Positions 45,223-54,401 of a stretch of 64,000 bases of DNA are shown here, piece by piece. The stretch comes from Bacillota bacterium (GTDB taxonomy: Bacteria; Bacillota; Clostridia; Peptostreptococcales; Anaerovoracaceae), in the NCBI GenBank assembly GCA_030526355.1, contig JAUNDC010000011.1:1-64000 (forward strand). The letters run 5' to 3'. The notes beneath the pieces are model-generated. The model was given only the letters and a program-made list of their open reading frames with translations, was not told the origin of the DNA and searched no databases. Every line of letters starts with the position of its first letter. The first letter of the stretch is position 1. Made by a program: the position numbers and the translations under genes.

Positions 45223-45624
45223 CTATACCTTCTTGATAAAGCTTGTGCCGCAATGCGGGCAGTTTATCGATATTTTCCCGGCACCCTTCGGCACTCTCAG
45301 CTTCTCACCGCATCCAGGGCAGTGAAGTATCTTATGAGTTTTATCTTTACGTGCAGTAAATCCCCCTGCCGTCCTGTTTCTGAATTTCCCTGTAAACTCA
45401 AGGAACTTCTGGTTTTCTCTGTATCTGGCGTTAATATTTCTTGAAAACATTCTGCAGTATACATATATAAGTGCAAATACTGCAAGCAGATACAATATAC
45501 GACCCGGAACTATCCAGTCAAGTACGATAAGAACCACTGATGCAATAAGCAGAAACCTGTTAAGGTTATCAACTCCGTACCTTCCTCGCAGCAGACCTGA
45601 AAACCACATGCTAAATCTGTTCAT
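45223..45624 (-). CDS. membrane protein with zinc ribbon
   Basis: 133 aa. An amphipathic start is followed by two close membrane helices (NRFLLIASVVLIVLDWIV, ILYLLAVFALIYVYCRMF) and a cytoplasmic tail with a zinc ribbon, CPGCGEKLRVPKG ... INCPHCGTSFIK. The start ATG 45624, behind AGGAGG, lies inside the last codons of metH (14-nt overlap), so it is translationally coupled. The family is common in Firmicutes; the function is unknown. Confidence 0.85.
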   Translation of the reverse strand: MNRFSMWFSGLLRGRYGVDNLNRFLLIASVVLIVLDWIVPGRILYLLAVFALIYVYCRMFSRNINARYRENQKFLEFTGKFRNRTAGGFTARKDKTHKILHCPGCGEKLRVPKGAGKISINCPHCGTSFIKKV

Positions 45625-48037
45625 CAAATACCTCCTGAGCGGCTTCAACGGATTTCATCGCATCAGGGCAATAATAATCCGCTCCTATCTGAGCCGCATA
45701 ATCTGCAGTAAGAACAGCGCCTCCGACCATGACCCTGCATCCGGGTGCTGCTTCTCTTACCGCTGCTATAGTTTCCTCCATGCTTTTGAGCGTTGTCGTC
45801 ATAAGAGCACTGAGTCCTACAAGCCTGATATTTCTTGCTTTAACAGTTTCAACTATTTTCTCTGCAGGAACATCTCTTCCCAGATCAATGATCTTATACC
45901 CGTAGTTCTCCATTATAACCTTGACGATATTTTTACCTATATCATGAATATCGCCCTTGACGGTTGCCACTACCACTTCCCCCAGAGAAACAGTTTCCTT
46001 GTCACTGGCCGCCAGTCTCTCCTTAACTACATCGAAACCAGCCTGTGCCGCCATAGCCGACTGGAGCATCTGCGGAAGAAATATCGTGCCCTTTTCAAAG
46101 CCCCTGCCCACCTTATCCAGTGCGGGAATGAGATAGTCATTAACGATAATCATTTCATCCTTTGATTCCAGGAGATTGTTAACAGTGTTTACCGTCTCGC
46201 TCTTCATGCCTTTTTCTATATAATAGAATATATCATGTCCAGTACCGCCCTTGTCTGAAGCATTTGTCAAGGATTTGTCTTTTTTCTGTGAAATTTTTGA
46301 AGGAGCTGCTTCTGCATCTGCATATCTTTCGATATATTTCACTGCATTTTTATCTACATTTTTAAGCACATTATATGCAAAAATGGACGCCATCATATCT
46401 TCATCATTAGGATTTATGATAGGCAGATCAAGTCCGTTTTCCATAGCCAGAGCAAGGAATGTCCTGTTTACCACCGGTCTCACAGGTAATCCGAAGCTTA
46501 TATTTGACACTCCCAGTGCCGTTTTAAGACCGAGCTGCTCTTTGACCATTCTCACTGCACGCAATGTTTCATTAGCTTCCTTCTGCTGTGCGGAAGCAGT
46601 CAGTGTGAGACAGTCAATGATCACATTTTCTGCTGGTATCCCATAGCTTTGAGCCTTCGTCAGTATTCTTGAGGCAATTTCAAGGCGTTCCTCTGCTGTT
46701 GGAGGAATTCCATTTTCATCGAGCGTCAGACCTACCACCGCTGCACCGTATTTCCTTACAATCGGCAATATCTCATCCAGTACCTTTTCTTCACCGTTGA
46801 CAGAATTCACTATTGCCTTCCCGTTATAAACTCTGAGAGCTGCCTCAATAGCTTCAGGATTTGATGAATCAATCTGCAGTGGAAGTCCCGTTATTGACTG
46901 CAGCTTCTTTATAACACGCGGCAGCATCTTAACATCATCAAGAGCTGGAACGCCAACGTTCACGTCCAGGATTTCAGCTCCAGCGTCAATCTGTTCAATT
47001 GCCTGAGAAAGTATATAATCAAAATCCTCATCAAGCAGAGCCTGCTTAAGCCTCTTTTTTCCTGTAGGATTGATTCGTTCTCCTATTACCGTCACATGAT
47101 CCACCGAAACAACATCAGTTCCACTGCAAACCTTAAGTGTGCGATCCACTTTTTTCATTTTGGCCTGCTTGACAAAACTCTCTCTGTATTCTGCAAGACC
47201 TCTGATGTATTGAGGGTCTGTACCGCAGCATCCTCCTATCATATTGATGCCTTCATCAAGATACTCCGACAGAGTATTAACGAATTCCTCGCATGTGATA
47301 TCATAATCTCCCATTGCAGGATCAGGCAGTCCTGCGTTAGGCTTGGCGAAAACCGGAATGTCTGTCAGGCTTCTCAGCTTCCTGGCCATCGGCAGTATCT
47401 GTGCCGGTCCCAGCGAACAATTGATTCCCATAGCATCAACACCCAGCCCTTCAAGTGTCATCGCCATTGCTTCAAGGCTGGTACCAGTAAATGTTCTGCC
47501 GTTTTCCTCAAATGACATTGATACGATAACAGGAAGCTCTGAGTTTTCCTTTACTGCAAGCACTGCTGCCTTTACCTCATAAAGGTCTGTCATGGTTTCC
47601 ACAACGGCAAGGTCTGCACCATATCTGACAGCCGATGAAACAACCTCGCTGAATGCATCATAGGCTTCTTCAAAGCTGAGCGTTCCCATAGGTTCCAGCA
47701 GTTCTCCCAGCGGACCCAGACCCAGTGCTGTTTTTACATGTTTCCCTTCGGCCGCCGCATCGGCCTTGGCAGCATTAGCTGCATTCATTGCAACCTTTAC
47801 TGCTTCATCCAATGAAACATCAAGCTCCTCCATTTTAAACCGGTTAATACCGAAGGTTGCAGCATAAATAATATCTGCACCTGCATCAATATACTGCTTA
47901 TGAATCTCCTGCAGTATTTCCGGATGCTTCTGTCCGAACTGAGTAGTCGTTTCATCAGAGCTCATACCGAATTTCTGGAGCATTGTCCCCATAGCACCAT
48001 CCAGAATATATACTTTTTCGTTAAAATCAATCGCCAC
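45611..48037 (-). CDS. metH: cobalamin-dependent methionine synthase lacking the activation domain
   Basis: 808 aa. The homocysteine-binding barrel comes first (YILDGAMGTMLQKFG; Zn ligands in MGINCSLGP and GGCCGTDPQYI). Next is the methyltetrahydrofolate (pterin-binding) barrel (VIGERINPTGKKRLKQAL, LDVNVGVPALDDV), then the cobalamin cap and B12-binding domain with VKGDIHDIGKNIVKVIM, the Dx HxxG histidine. The fourth, reactivation domain of E. coli MetH is missing here and encoded separately upstream. GTG start behind GAGGGA, overlapping the stop of that gene. Confidence 0.95.
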   Translation of the reverse strand: MAIDFNEKVYILDGAMGTMLQKFGMSSDETTTQFGQKHPEILQEIHKQYIDAGADIIYAATFGINRFKMEELDVSLDEAVKVAMNAANAAKADAAAEGKHVKTALGLGPLGELLEPMGTLSFEEAYDAFSEVVSSAVRYGADLAVVETMTDLYEVKAAVLAVKENSELPVIVSMSFEENGRTFTGTSLEAMAMTLEGLGVDAMGINCSLGPAQILPMARKLRSLTDIPVFAKPNAGLPDPAMGDYDITCEEFVNTLSEYLDEGINMIGGCCGTDPQYIRGLAEYRESFVKQAKMKKVDRTLKVCSGTDVVSVDHVTVIGERINPTGKKRLKQALLDEDFDYILSQAIEQIDAGAEILDVNVGVPALDDVKMLPRVIKKLQSITGLPLQIDSSNPEAIEAALRVYNGKAIVNSVNGEEKVLDEILPIVRKYGAAVVGLTLDENGIPPTAEERLEIASRILTKAQSYGIPAENVIIDCLTLTASAQQKEANETLRAVRMVKEQLGLKTALGVSNISFGLPVRPVVNRTFLALAMENGLDLPIINPNDEDMMASIFAYNVLKNVDKNAVKYIERYADAEAAPSKISQKKDKSLTNASDKGGTGHDIFYYIEKGMKSETVNTVNNLLESKDEMIIVNDYLIPALDKVGRGFEKGTIFLPQMLQSAMAAQAGFDVVKERLAASDKETVSLGEVVVATVKGDIHDIGKNIVKVIMENYGYKIIDLGRDVPAEKIVETVKARNIRLVGLSALMTTTLKSMEETIAAVREAAPGCRVMVGGAVLTADYAAQIGADYYCPDAMKSVEAAQEVFDEQI

Positions 48038-48671
48038 AGAATTTTCCCTCTTTTCTTAATGTACATTTTTCTTTGAGCACACATTCTCCGCATGTCGCCA
48101 GTCTTCCTTTAACAGGGTGATCCGCCAGTCCTATAAGTGCCGTGACTGATTTTCGCGGTATCATGAGACTGCTGCCCGTTACAGTAAGACCGATTTTTCT
48201 TGATGCATCCAGGTAACGTGCTATCCTGCCCTGATCACTCAGCGGATAATCACCGTAACCCGGGCTGAACCTGAATGTGGAGTATTTTTCTTTTGTTTCC
48301 TGCTTTATTTTTTCTTCAAATTCATCACAAAGCTGTTCAACCATCACCGAAGCTCCGCAGTCAAGCATAACCGTAAGCGCCATATCCCTTATCTGTGTTC
48401 TTCGCAGAAGGTTATCAATGCCCATACCAAGCGTAAGTCCCATTACAGCAACTCTGCTACAGCCCTCAAGATGCTTTTTTATAGAAAAACCGCACGTGCT
48501 CACTTCGTTTATCTCCATCACTCTGTAAACAGCTTTTGGAGCAGCTTCCCGAACAAGCATTTTCTCAGCTTCATCCAGCTTCGTTCTGAGTTCGTCATTA
48601 ATATCTCCCCTGGCATGCATGGCCTCGAGCCATTTTTCCCTGTTTATCGCCTTTTTAATTTCCACGTTCAT
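48027..48671 (-). CDS. stand-alone methionine synthase reactivation protein
   Basis: 214-aa homologue of the C-terminal activation domain of MetH. The AdoMet-binding signature is RFSPGYGDYPLSDQ, followed by KIGLTVTGSSLMIPRKSVTALIGL. It would remethylate oxidised cob(II)alamin on MetH. The C-terminus adds a cysteine set (CGECVLKEKCTLRKEGKFC) that could hold an iron-sulfur cluster. Between metF and metH with overlaps or gaps of a few nt. Confidence 0.92.
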   Translation of the reverse strand: MNVEIKKAINREKWLEAMHARGDINDELRTKLDEAEKMLVREAAPKAVYRVMEINEVSTCGFSIKKHLEGCSRVAVMGLTLGMGIDNLLRRTQIRDMALTVMLDCGASVMVEQLCDEFEEKIKQETKEKYSTFRFSPGYGDYPLSDQGRIARYLDASRKIGLTVTGSSLMIPRKSVTALIGLADHPVKGRLATCGECVLKEKCTLRKEGKFCGD

Positions 48672-48674
48672 TTT

Positions 48675-49541
48675 TTACAGAAGATCCTTGATTTCATCAT
48701 AAATCCTAAGAGCCACCTTCGGGTTGTTCATAATGTAAAGATGGATACCATCAACACCATTGATAATCAGATCTCTTATCTGATTCACCGCATATTCAAT
48801 GCCGGCATCAAAAAGCCTCTCCGGGTCATTTTCATACAGCCCTATCATTTTAGTAAATTCATGCGGCAGGCTGGCTCCGCTCAAAGCCACAGTTCTCTCA
48901 ATCTGCCTGGAATTGACAATAGGCATTATACCTGCTGAAACCGGCACCTTGATTCCAAGCATTCTGGCTTTGCCCATAAACTCATAAAACAGCTGATTAT
49001 CAAAGAAAAGCTGTGTTATAAGAGCTTTTACTCCTGCTCCTATTTTATACTTCAGGTTCTGGATGTCCTCATCCAGTGATCTGCTCTCGTAATGCCCTTC
49101 AGGATAACATGCTCCCAGAATATCTATATCGTCATTGCATTTTCTCTGTATCTCTATTGCAAGCTCATTGGAATGTTCGAAATCTTTCTTGATTTCCTGA
49201 TCAGGAACGATATCCCCTCTGAGGGCAAGAACGTTTTTGATATCCGCTTCCTGAAACCTTCCTATCATTTCCTTGACATCCTCTCTGGATGAATTGACAC
49301 AGGTAAGATGTGCAACCGTCTCTATTCCATATTTTTTCTTGATATTCGACGCTATTTCACAGGTAGAGTTATCTGCCATATTTCCACCGGCTCCATATGT
49401 TACACTGATGAAATCAGGCTCACAAGCTGCCAGCTTCTCTACTGTATCATATATTGTATCAATGTTCGCTTTTCTCTTCGGTGGAAATATTTCCAGGGAA
49501 AAGACGGGTCTCTTTTTTTCGTATAATTCTGGTATTCTCAT
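48675..49541 (-). CDS. metF: methylenetetrahydrofolate reductase
   Basis: 288-aa TIM-barrel flavoenzyme that supplies methyl-THF to MetH. Motifs: VFSLEIFPPKRKANID, ISVTYGAGGNMADN, VAHLTCVNSSREDVK, KNVLALRGDIVPDQ, YPEGHYESRSLDEDIQNLKYKIGAGVKALITQLFFDN and PVSAGIMPIVNSRQIER. First gene of metF-reactivation-metH-zinc ribbon-amidohydrolase. Confidence 0.96.
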   Translation of the reverse strand: MRIPELYEKKRPVFSLEIFPPKRKANIDTIYDTVEKLAACEPDFISVTYGAGGNMADNSTCEIASNIKKKYGIETVAHLTCVNSSREDVKEMIGRFQEADIKNVLALRGDIVPDQEIKKDFEHSNELAIEIQRKCNDDIDILGACYPEGHYESRSLDEDIQNLKYKIGAGVKALITQLFFDNQLFYEFMGKARMLGIKVPVSAGIMPIVNSRQIERTVALSGASLPHEFTKMIGLYENDPERLFDAGIEYAVNQIRDLIINGVDGIHLYIMNNPKVALRIYDEIKDLL

Positions 49542-49586
49542 TTTTTCGCTCTCTTTCTTATGCTAAAGTGGTACTTTTAAATAGTT

Positions 49587-49595
49587 ATTATAGCA
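49587..49595 (-). promoter_or_regulatory. extended -10 promoter of the metF operon
   Basis: TGCTATAAT on the minus strand, about 45 nt before metF; the -35 is poor. TATGCTA and TAGCATA (about 49558-49597) form an inverted repeat in the leader. No S-box or cobalamin riboswitch fits in the short leader. Confidence 0.55.
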
Positions 49596-49663
49596 TAAAA
49601 CATTCCATAAAAAAACATCTATTAGGATAAAAACCTATAAAAAAGATATGTTTTTGTTTTTTT

Positions 49664-49692
49664 CTGACAAATTTACGCCAATATGGTATAAT
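49664..49692 (+). promoter_or_regulatory. deoC promoter
   Basis: CTGACA (49664-49669), 17 bp, TATAAT (49687-49692) with TGG before it (extended -10). RBS TAGGAG precedes the ATG. Confidence 0.82.
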
Positions 49693-49725
49693 AGCATGAC
49701 TTATTATTGTTCTTAGGAGCAGGAA

Positions 49726-50403
49726 ATGAAAAAATCATTAAACAGATATATCGACCATACGTTATTGAAACCCGATGCAAATGAACATACCATCTCAGCC
49801 CTCTGCAATGAAGCTGTGAAGTACGACTTCCATTCTGTATGTGTAAACGGATGCCACGTGCCCTTTGCATGTCAGCAGCTTGCAGACAGCAATATCAAAG
49901 TTGCTTCTGTAGTCGGCTTTCCTCTTGGTGCCATGTCAACTGCAGCTAAACTGGCTGAAACACAGGATGCGCTTGTTAACGGTGCTGATGAAATCGATGC
50001 TGTTATTAACATCGGCGCGTTAAAGGATGGATATTACGACCGGGTACTTGAAGAGCTGTCTTCGCTGGCAGATTTATGCCGCAGGCACAACGCCCTCCTG
50101 AAGGTCATTATCGAAACATGTCTTCTGTCAAAAGAAGAAATCGTAAAGGCATGTGAACTTGTAATGGAATCCAATGCAGATTTTGTCAAAACCTCTACCG
50201 GCTTCAGCACAGGCGGTGCTACTGTTGAAGATGTGAAGCTTATGAAAAAGACCGTTAGTGACAGTGTACGTATTAAAGCCTCCGGAGGAATCCGAAGCCT
50301 CGAAACTGCCCTCGCCATGATAGATGCCGGTGCTGACAGACTGGGCTGCAGCGCCTCTGTGGGGATAATGGATGAGTATACAGAAAAACCCGGAACAGAT
50401 TAA
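49726..50403 (+). CDS. deoC: deoxyribose-phosphate aldolase
   Basis: 225-aa class I aldolase that splits 2-deoxyribose 5-phosphate. Motifs: YIDHTLLKPDA, VVGFPLGA, GADEIDAVINIGALKDG, LKVIIETCLLS and the Schiff-base Lys in ADFVKTSTGFSTGGA, then RIKASGGIRSLETALAMI. Transcribed alone on the plus strand and convergent with ptsI. Confidence 0.97.
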   Translation: MKKSLNRYIDHTLLKPDANEHTISALCNEAVKYDFHSVCVNGCHVPFACQQLADSNIKVASVVGFPLGAMSTAAKLAETQDALVNGADEIDAVINIGALKDGYYDRVLEELSSLADLCRRHNALLKVIIETCLLSKEEIVKACELVMESNADFVKTSTGFSTGGATVEDVKLMKKTVSDSVRIKASGGIRSLETALAMIDAGADRLGCSASVGIMDEYTEKPGTD

Positions 50404-50416
50404 GCTGCTCCGGGTT
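50382..50416. terminator. bidirectional terminator between deoC and ptsI
   Basis: AACCCGGAACAG and CTGCTCCGGGTT pair with one mismatch; the stem covers the deoC stop. On the minus strand it is followed by TTTTTC, so it mainly ends the ptsI transcript. Confidence 0.75.
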
Positions 50417-50457
50417 CTCCTGTTTACATTTATTTGAGGAGGTCTATTATACCAATA

Positions 50458-52158
50458 TTATTTTATTTCTGCTTTCAGATATTTCTCTATTTCATCAGCT
50501 GTTTCCAGCGCCATGGCAACATCGGCAATTCTGTCGGCTTCTTCCTTTGTCCACTTTGAAATGTTGTATCTTGTCTTGAGAACCGAAGCAGGAGTAACAC
50601 TGAATTCATCCAACCCAAAAGCTATCAGTAGCGGTATCATCAACGGATCCGCAGCAGCTTCACCGCACATTCCCACGGGAATCCCTGCCCCACCTGCACA
50701 TTTAATAATATGTTGTATAGAGCGCAGCACCGCAGGTTCGTAAACATTGTTGAGATATGACACCTGTGGATTTCCTCTGTCTGCCGCCATTGTATACTGA
50801 GTAAGATCATTGGTGCCTATGCTGAAAAAGTCACACTCTTTAGCCAGAAGATCGGCAATCATACTTGCCGCAGGAGTTTCGATCATTGCTCCCAACTGAA
50901 TATCTCTGTCAAAGTCTGTTCCCTCAGCTTCAAGCTCACATTTGATTTCCTCTATCAGCTGTCTGACCTGTCGCATTTCGCTGACGCTGGTAACAAGAGG
51001 TACCATTATCCTGATACAGCCGAATGCACTTGCTCTTATTATTGCCCTGAGCTGTGTTCTGAACAGTTCCTTGTTTTCAAGGCAATACCTGACTGCCCTG
51101 AATCCCAGAAACGGATTCGCTTCAGGCTGCATCCCCAGATACGGAATATTCTTATCGCCGCCCACATCAAGAGTACGTATTATGACACTTCCGTCTTTAA
51201 AAAGCTGTGCGGCTTTTTTATATGTCTCAAACTGAAGGTCTTCATCCGGGGCATGTTCACTTTCCATAAATAGGAACTCTGTCCTGAAAAGACCGATGCC
51301 TTCCCCGCTTTTTTCGGACGCTGTAACAGCATCACTGATGTTACCGATATTGCAGTAGACTTCCTTTTTCTGTCCGTCTGCAGTAACCGTCGGTCTGTCA
51401 GCATAATCTGCGAGAAGTTTTTTCTCTGCAGCAAAAGCCTCCTGTTTTTTAATGTAAAACTGTTGTGTTTCTTTATCGGGTTCTGCTATGACAATTCCTT
51501 CACTTCCGTCAACAATTACCGTCATGCCGTCTTCCATCACCGAAACTGCATCAGGCACACTCAGCACAGCCGGAAGCTCAAGGGCCCTTGCCAGAATTGC
51601 AGAGTGTGAGGTTCTACCGCCATTTTCGGTCACAATGCCGCACACATTGTTTTTGTCGAGGGCTGCTGTCATTGATGGTGTAAGATCTTCTGTGATTATT
51701 ATGCTTGCCGGAGGTATATCTGACAGATTCTGTTCCTTCACTCCAAGCAGAATTCTGAGCAGCCCGGCTTTAATATCATCCACATCTGTCGCTCTCTGCC
51801 TGGTAAACTCATCATCTGCTGCCAGAAACATTCCTCTGAACATGTCGAGAACCTCTTCACCGGCTGCTTCAGCACAGAGACCGTTTTCGATTTTATCATC
51901 TATTTGAGATATCATAAACGGATCCTGCATCATTATCTTATGACCTCTGATGATTTCAGCTTCTTTTGGTGCTGTTTCCGACAGCTTGTCTGCCGCCACA
52001 TCTGTTCTTTTGCAATATTCCTCTACTGCAGCATGCAACCGTTCTTTTTCTGCCTGCTTATCTTCAACAGCTTTTTTCTCATATTTCAATTCAGTACTTC
52101 TGATGACATAGGCTCTGCCTATTCCTGTTCCTTCCGATACCGGGATGCCTTTGAGCAT
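50458..52158 (-). CDS. ptsI: PTS enzyme I
   Basis: 566-aa PEP-protein phosphotransferase that phosphorylates HPr. The active-site His is in NGGRTSHSAILARALELPAVL. The C-terminal PEP-binding barrel has GIGLFRTEFLFM, NPFLGFRAVRYCL, MVPLVTSVSEMRQVR and FFSIGTNDLTQYTMAADRGN. ATG 52158 follows GAGGTGATTGTA; an upstream in-frame GTG is part of the ribosome site. Last gene of the fru operon. Confidence 0.97.
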   Translation of the reverse strand: MLKGIPVSEGTGIGRAYVIRSTELKYEKKAVEDKQAEKERLHAAVEEYCKRTDVAADKLSETAPKEAEIIRGHKIMMQDPFMISQIDDKIENGLCAEAAGEEVLDMFRGMFLAADDEFTRQRATDVDDIKAGLLRILLGVKEQNLSDIPPASIIITEDLTPSMTAALDKNNVCGIVTENGGRTSHSAILARALELPAVLSVPDAVSVMEDGMTVIVDGSEGIVIAEPDKETQQFYIKKQEAFAAEKKLLADYADRPTVTADGQKKEVYCNIGNISDAVTASEKSGEGIGLFRTEFLFMESEHAPDEDLQFETYKKAAQLFKDGSVIIRTLDVGGDKNIPYLGMQPEANPFLGFRAVRYCLENKELFRTQLRAIIRASAFGCIRIMVPLVTSVSEMRQVRQLIEEIKCELEAEGTDFDRDIQLGAMIETPAASMIADLLAKECDFFSIGTNDLTQYTMAADRGNPQVSYLNNVYEPAVLRSIQHIIKCAGGAGIPVGMCGEAAADPLMIPLLIAFGLDEFSVTPASVLKTRYNISKWTKEEADRIADVAMALETADEIEKYLKAEIK

Positions 52159-52172
52159 TACAATCACCTCAT

Positions 52173-52439
52173 CTATTTTTCACCGAACCCTGATTCAACC
52201 ATGCTTACTGCTTCGTTAAGAGCTTCCTGTTCGTCCTCGCCATCACACACAATATTAATTTCAGTTCCGAACTTGATACATGCTGCAATAAGATTCATTA
52301 CACTTTTGGCGTTCACTTCCATATTGTTCACTTCGATCTTCACATCTGAACTGTATTTTCCCATTGCTGCTGCAAAGTTTGATGCAGGTCTCATATGAAA
52401 GCCCTCTGAATTCACTACTTTTAATTTTTTTGATACCAT
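52173..52439 (-). CDS. ptsH: HPr phosphocarrier
   Basis: 88 aa. The active-site His15 is in NSEGFHMRPASNFAA. The regulatory Ser46 region is NAKSVMNLIAACIKFG, implying control by HPr kinase in this Gram-positive background. It relays phosphate from enzyme I to the fructose permease encoded directly upstream. Confidence 0.95.
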   Translation of the reverse strand: MVSKKLKVVNSEGFHMRPASNFAAAMGKYSSDVKIEVNNMEVNAKSVMNLIAACIKFGTEINIVCDGEDEQEALNEAVSMVESGFGEK

Positions 52440-52459
52440 TGCCCTAACCTCCTGTCTAA

Positions 52460-54385
52460 TTATTTAACCTTTTTCTTCAGTATTCCCAGCAGAATCATTC
52501 CCACTACAGATCCTACAATAAGTGCTATCAGATATCCTCCAACGTGCCCTACAACCGGGAATACGAATATGCCGCCATGCGGTGCTCTGAGTGTGCATCC
52601 CATTGCCATTGAAATTCCACCTGCAACGGCAGAACCAACTATGCATGAAGGTATTACTCTTACCGGGTCTGCTGCTGCAAAAGGTATAGCACCTTCTGTA
52701 ATGAAGCACAGTCCCATGATATAGTTCACCACTCCGGCCTTCTTCTCGTCTTCAGTAAATTTGCTCTTGAAAAATGTAGTTGCCAGTGCTATAGCGATAG
52801 GCGGAACCATGCCGCCGATCATTACTGCAGCCATGATATTGAAACCGCCTGATGCAATTGCAGCTGTACCGAATACATATGCAGCCTTGTTAAACGGACC
52901 ACCCATATCGATAGCCATCATGCCAGCAAGCAGGCATCCCAGAAGAATCTGACTTGTGCTTCCCATTGAATTGAGTCCATCTGTTATCGCTGTATTGAGT
53001 GCTCCTACAACCGGATTGATCAGGCACATGAATGCTCCCATTAACAGTACACCCAGAAGTGGAATAATCAGAACAGGCATCATATTCTCAAGACTTTCAG
53101 GCAGGAATGAAAATACTTTTTTAAGCAGCAGTACGATAAATCCGCCTGCAAAACCTGCTATAAGAGCTCCTATAAATCCTGAAACTGCTGCAGAATCGCC
53201 GCCAATATTTGCAAATGTGCATCCGATCGTTGCAATGTATCCTCCGACAAATCCCACGGCAAGCCCCGGTCTGTCTGCTATACTTCTGGCTATATATCCG
53301 GCTAATACCGGCATCATGAAGCTGAATGCCGCACCACCTATTGTCTTAAAAAACGCAGCTGCCTGTGTATAAGTACCGAAATTTCCATCTCGAGGTGCCC
53401 CTGCAATAGTATCTATCAGGAAAGCAAGAGCAATCAGAATACCCCCACCGATAACAAACGGCAACATATATGAAACACCGTTCATCAAATGTTTATATAT
53501 TTTATGTCCTATTCCTTCTCCGCCTATGGATTCAGCAGAAGTTGTTTTTTCTCCTTCATAATGATATACAGGGGCTTTGCCCTCTACGATCATATTGATA
53601 AGTTCTTCAGGCTTGTTGATGCCTGCTGATACATTTGTCTTGCATACTCTTTTACCGTCAAATCGTACCATTTCAACATTTTTATCTGCCGCTATGATAA
53701 TACCATCTGCAGCATCTATCTCCTCAGGTGTCAGGACATTCTTGGCTCCACCCGAACCGTTTGTTTCAGCCTTCAGAGAATATCCCATCTCACGTGCTTT
53801 CTTTTCAAGTGCTTCCGCTGCCATATATGTGTGGGCTATACCTGTCGGGCACGCTGTTACTGCCAGAATATCATAGTTTCTTCCGGTTTCGTGCCCTTTC
53901 TCAAAAGCAACTGTATCTTCTTCCGGATAGCGTTCTTTTTCTTTTCTGTCGATAGCATTGATAAATTCATCTGCATCTGCCGCACCCAGCAGTTCTTCCC
54001 GAAGCTCCATATCCATCAGAATCGTCATCAATCTGGAAAGCACCTCAAGATGCAGATCACCGTCAACAGGTGCTGCTATCATAAAAACAAGGTTTGACGG
54101 TTTGCCGTCCGGTGCTCCATAGTCAATGCCTTCAGATACCGTAATTGCTGCAAGACCTGCATTCTTGACCGCCTCGCTTTTAGCATGGGGAATAGCTATT
54201 CCATCTCCTATGGCTGTGGTTCCGGAAGCTTCTCTTGCCAGAATGCCCTCCTTATACTGGTCCTTGTCTTTGAGATTTCCTGCTTTGTCATGCAAATCGA
54301 TCAGCATATCAATAGCTTCTTCTCTGGAGCTGATCTGCATGCCCGTTTTTACGGTTGTTGTTTTTAATAAATCACTGATTCGCAT
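52460..54385 (-). CDS. fruA: fructose-family PTS permease, EIIABC
   Basis: 641 aa with domain order IIA-IIB-IIC. IIA (residues 1-~150) has its phosphorylated His in GDGIAIPHAKSEAVKNAG. IIB has the Cys in LAVTACPTGIAHTYMAAEALEKKA. IIC has about nine membrane segments with YMLPFVIGGGILIALAF, MGGPFNKAAYVFGTAAI and TEGAIPFAAADP. It imports fructose as fructose 1-phosphate, matching the next gene, fruK. Confidence 0.96.
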   Translation of the reverse strand: MRISDLLKTTTVKTGMQISSREEAIDMLIDLHDKAGNLKDKDQYKEGILAREASGTTAIGDGIAIPHAKSEAVKNAGLAAITVSEGIDYGAPDGKPSNLVFMIAAPVDGDLHLEVLSRLMTILMDMELREELLGAADADEFINAIDRKEKERYPEEDTVAFEKGHETGRNYDILAVTACPTGIAHTYMAAEALEKKAREMGYSLKAETNGSGGAKNVLTPEEIDAADGIIIAADKNVEMVRFDGKRVCKTNVSAGINKPEELINMIVEGKAPVYHYEGEKTTSAESIGGEGIGHKIYKHLMNGVSYMLPFVIGGGILIALAFLIDTIAGAPRDGNFGTYTQAAAFFKTIGGAAFSFMMPVLAGYIARSIADRPGLAVGFVGGYIATIGCTFANIGGDSAAVSGFIGALIAGFAGGFIVLLLKKVFSFLPESLENMMPVLIIPLLGVLLMGAFMCLINPVVGALNTAITDGLNSMGSTSQILLGCLLAGMMAIDMGGPFNKAAYVFGTAAIASGGFNIMAAVMIGGMVPPIAIALATTFFKSKFTEDEKKAGVVNYIMGLCFITEGAIPFAAADPVRVIPSCIVGSAVAGGISMAMGCTLRAPHGGIFVFPVVGHVGGYLIALIVGSVVGMILLGILKKKVK

Positions 54386-54401
54386 GTTTACGCCTCCTTT
54401 A

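Noticed and set aside
49600..49660. Hairpin with T-rich flank upstream of deoC as a plus-strand terminator
   Set aside because: No plus-strand gene lies upstream, and the deoC promoter is downstream of it; it is more likely incidental AT-rich structure between divergent promoters.
49542..49725. SAM (S-box) or cobalamin riboswitch for the metF-metH operon
   Set aside because: The leader from the extended -10 to metF is only about 40 nt and lacks the conserved cores of both riboswitches.
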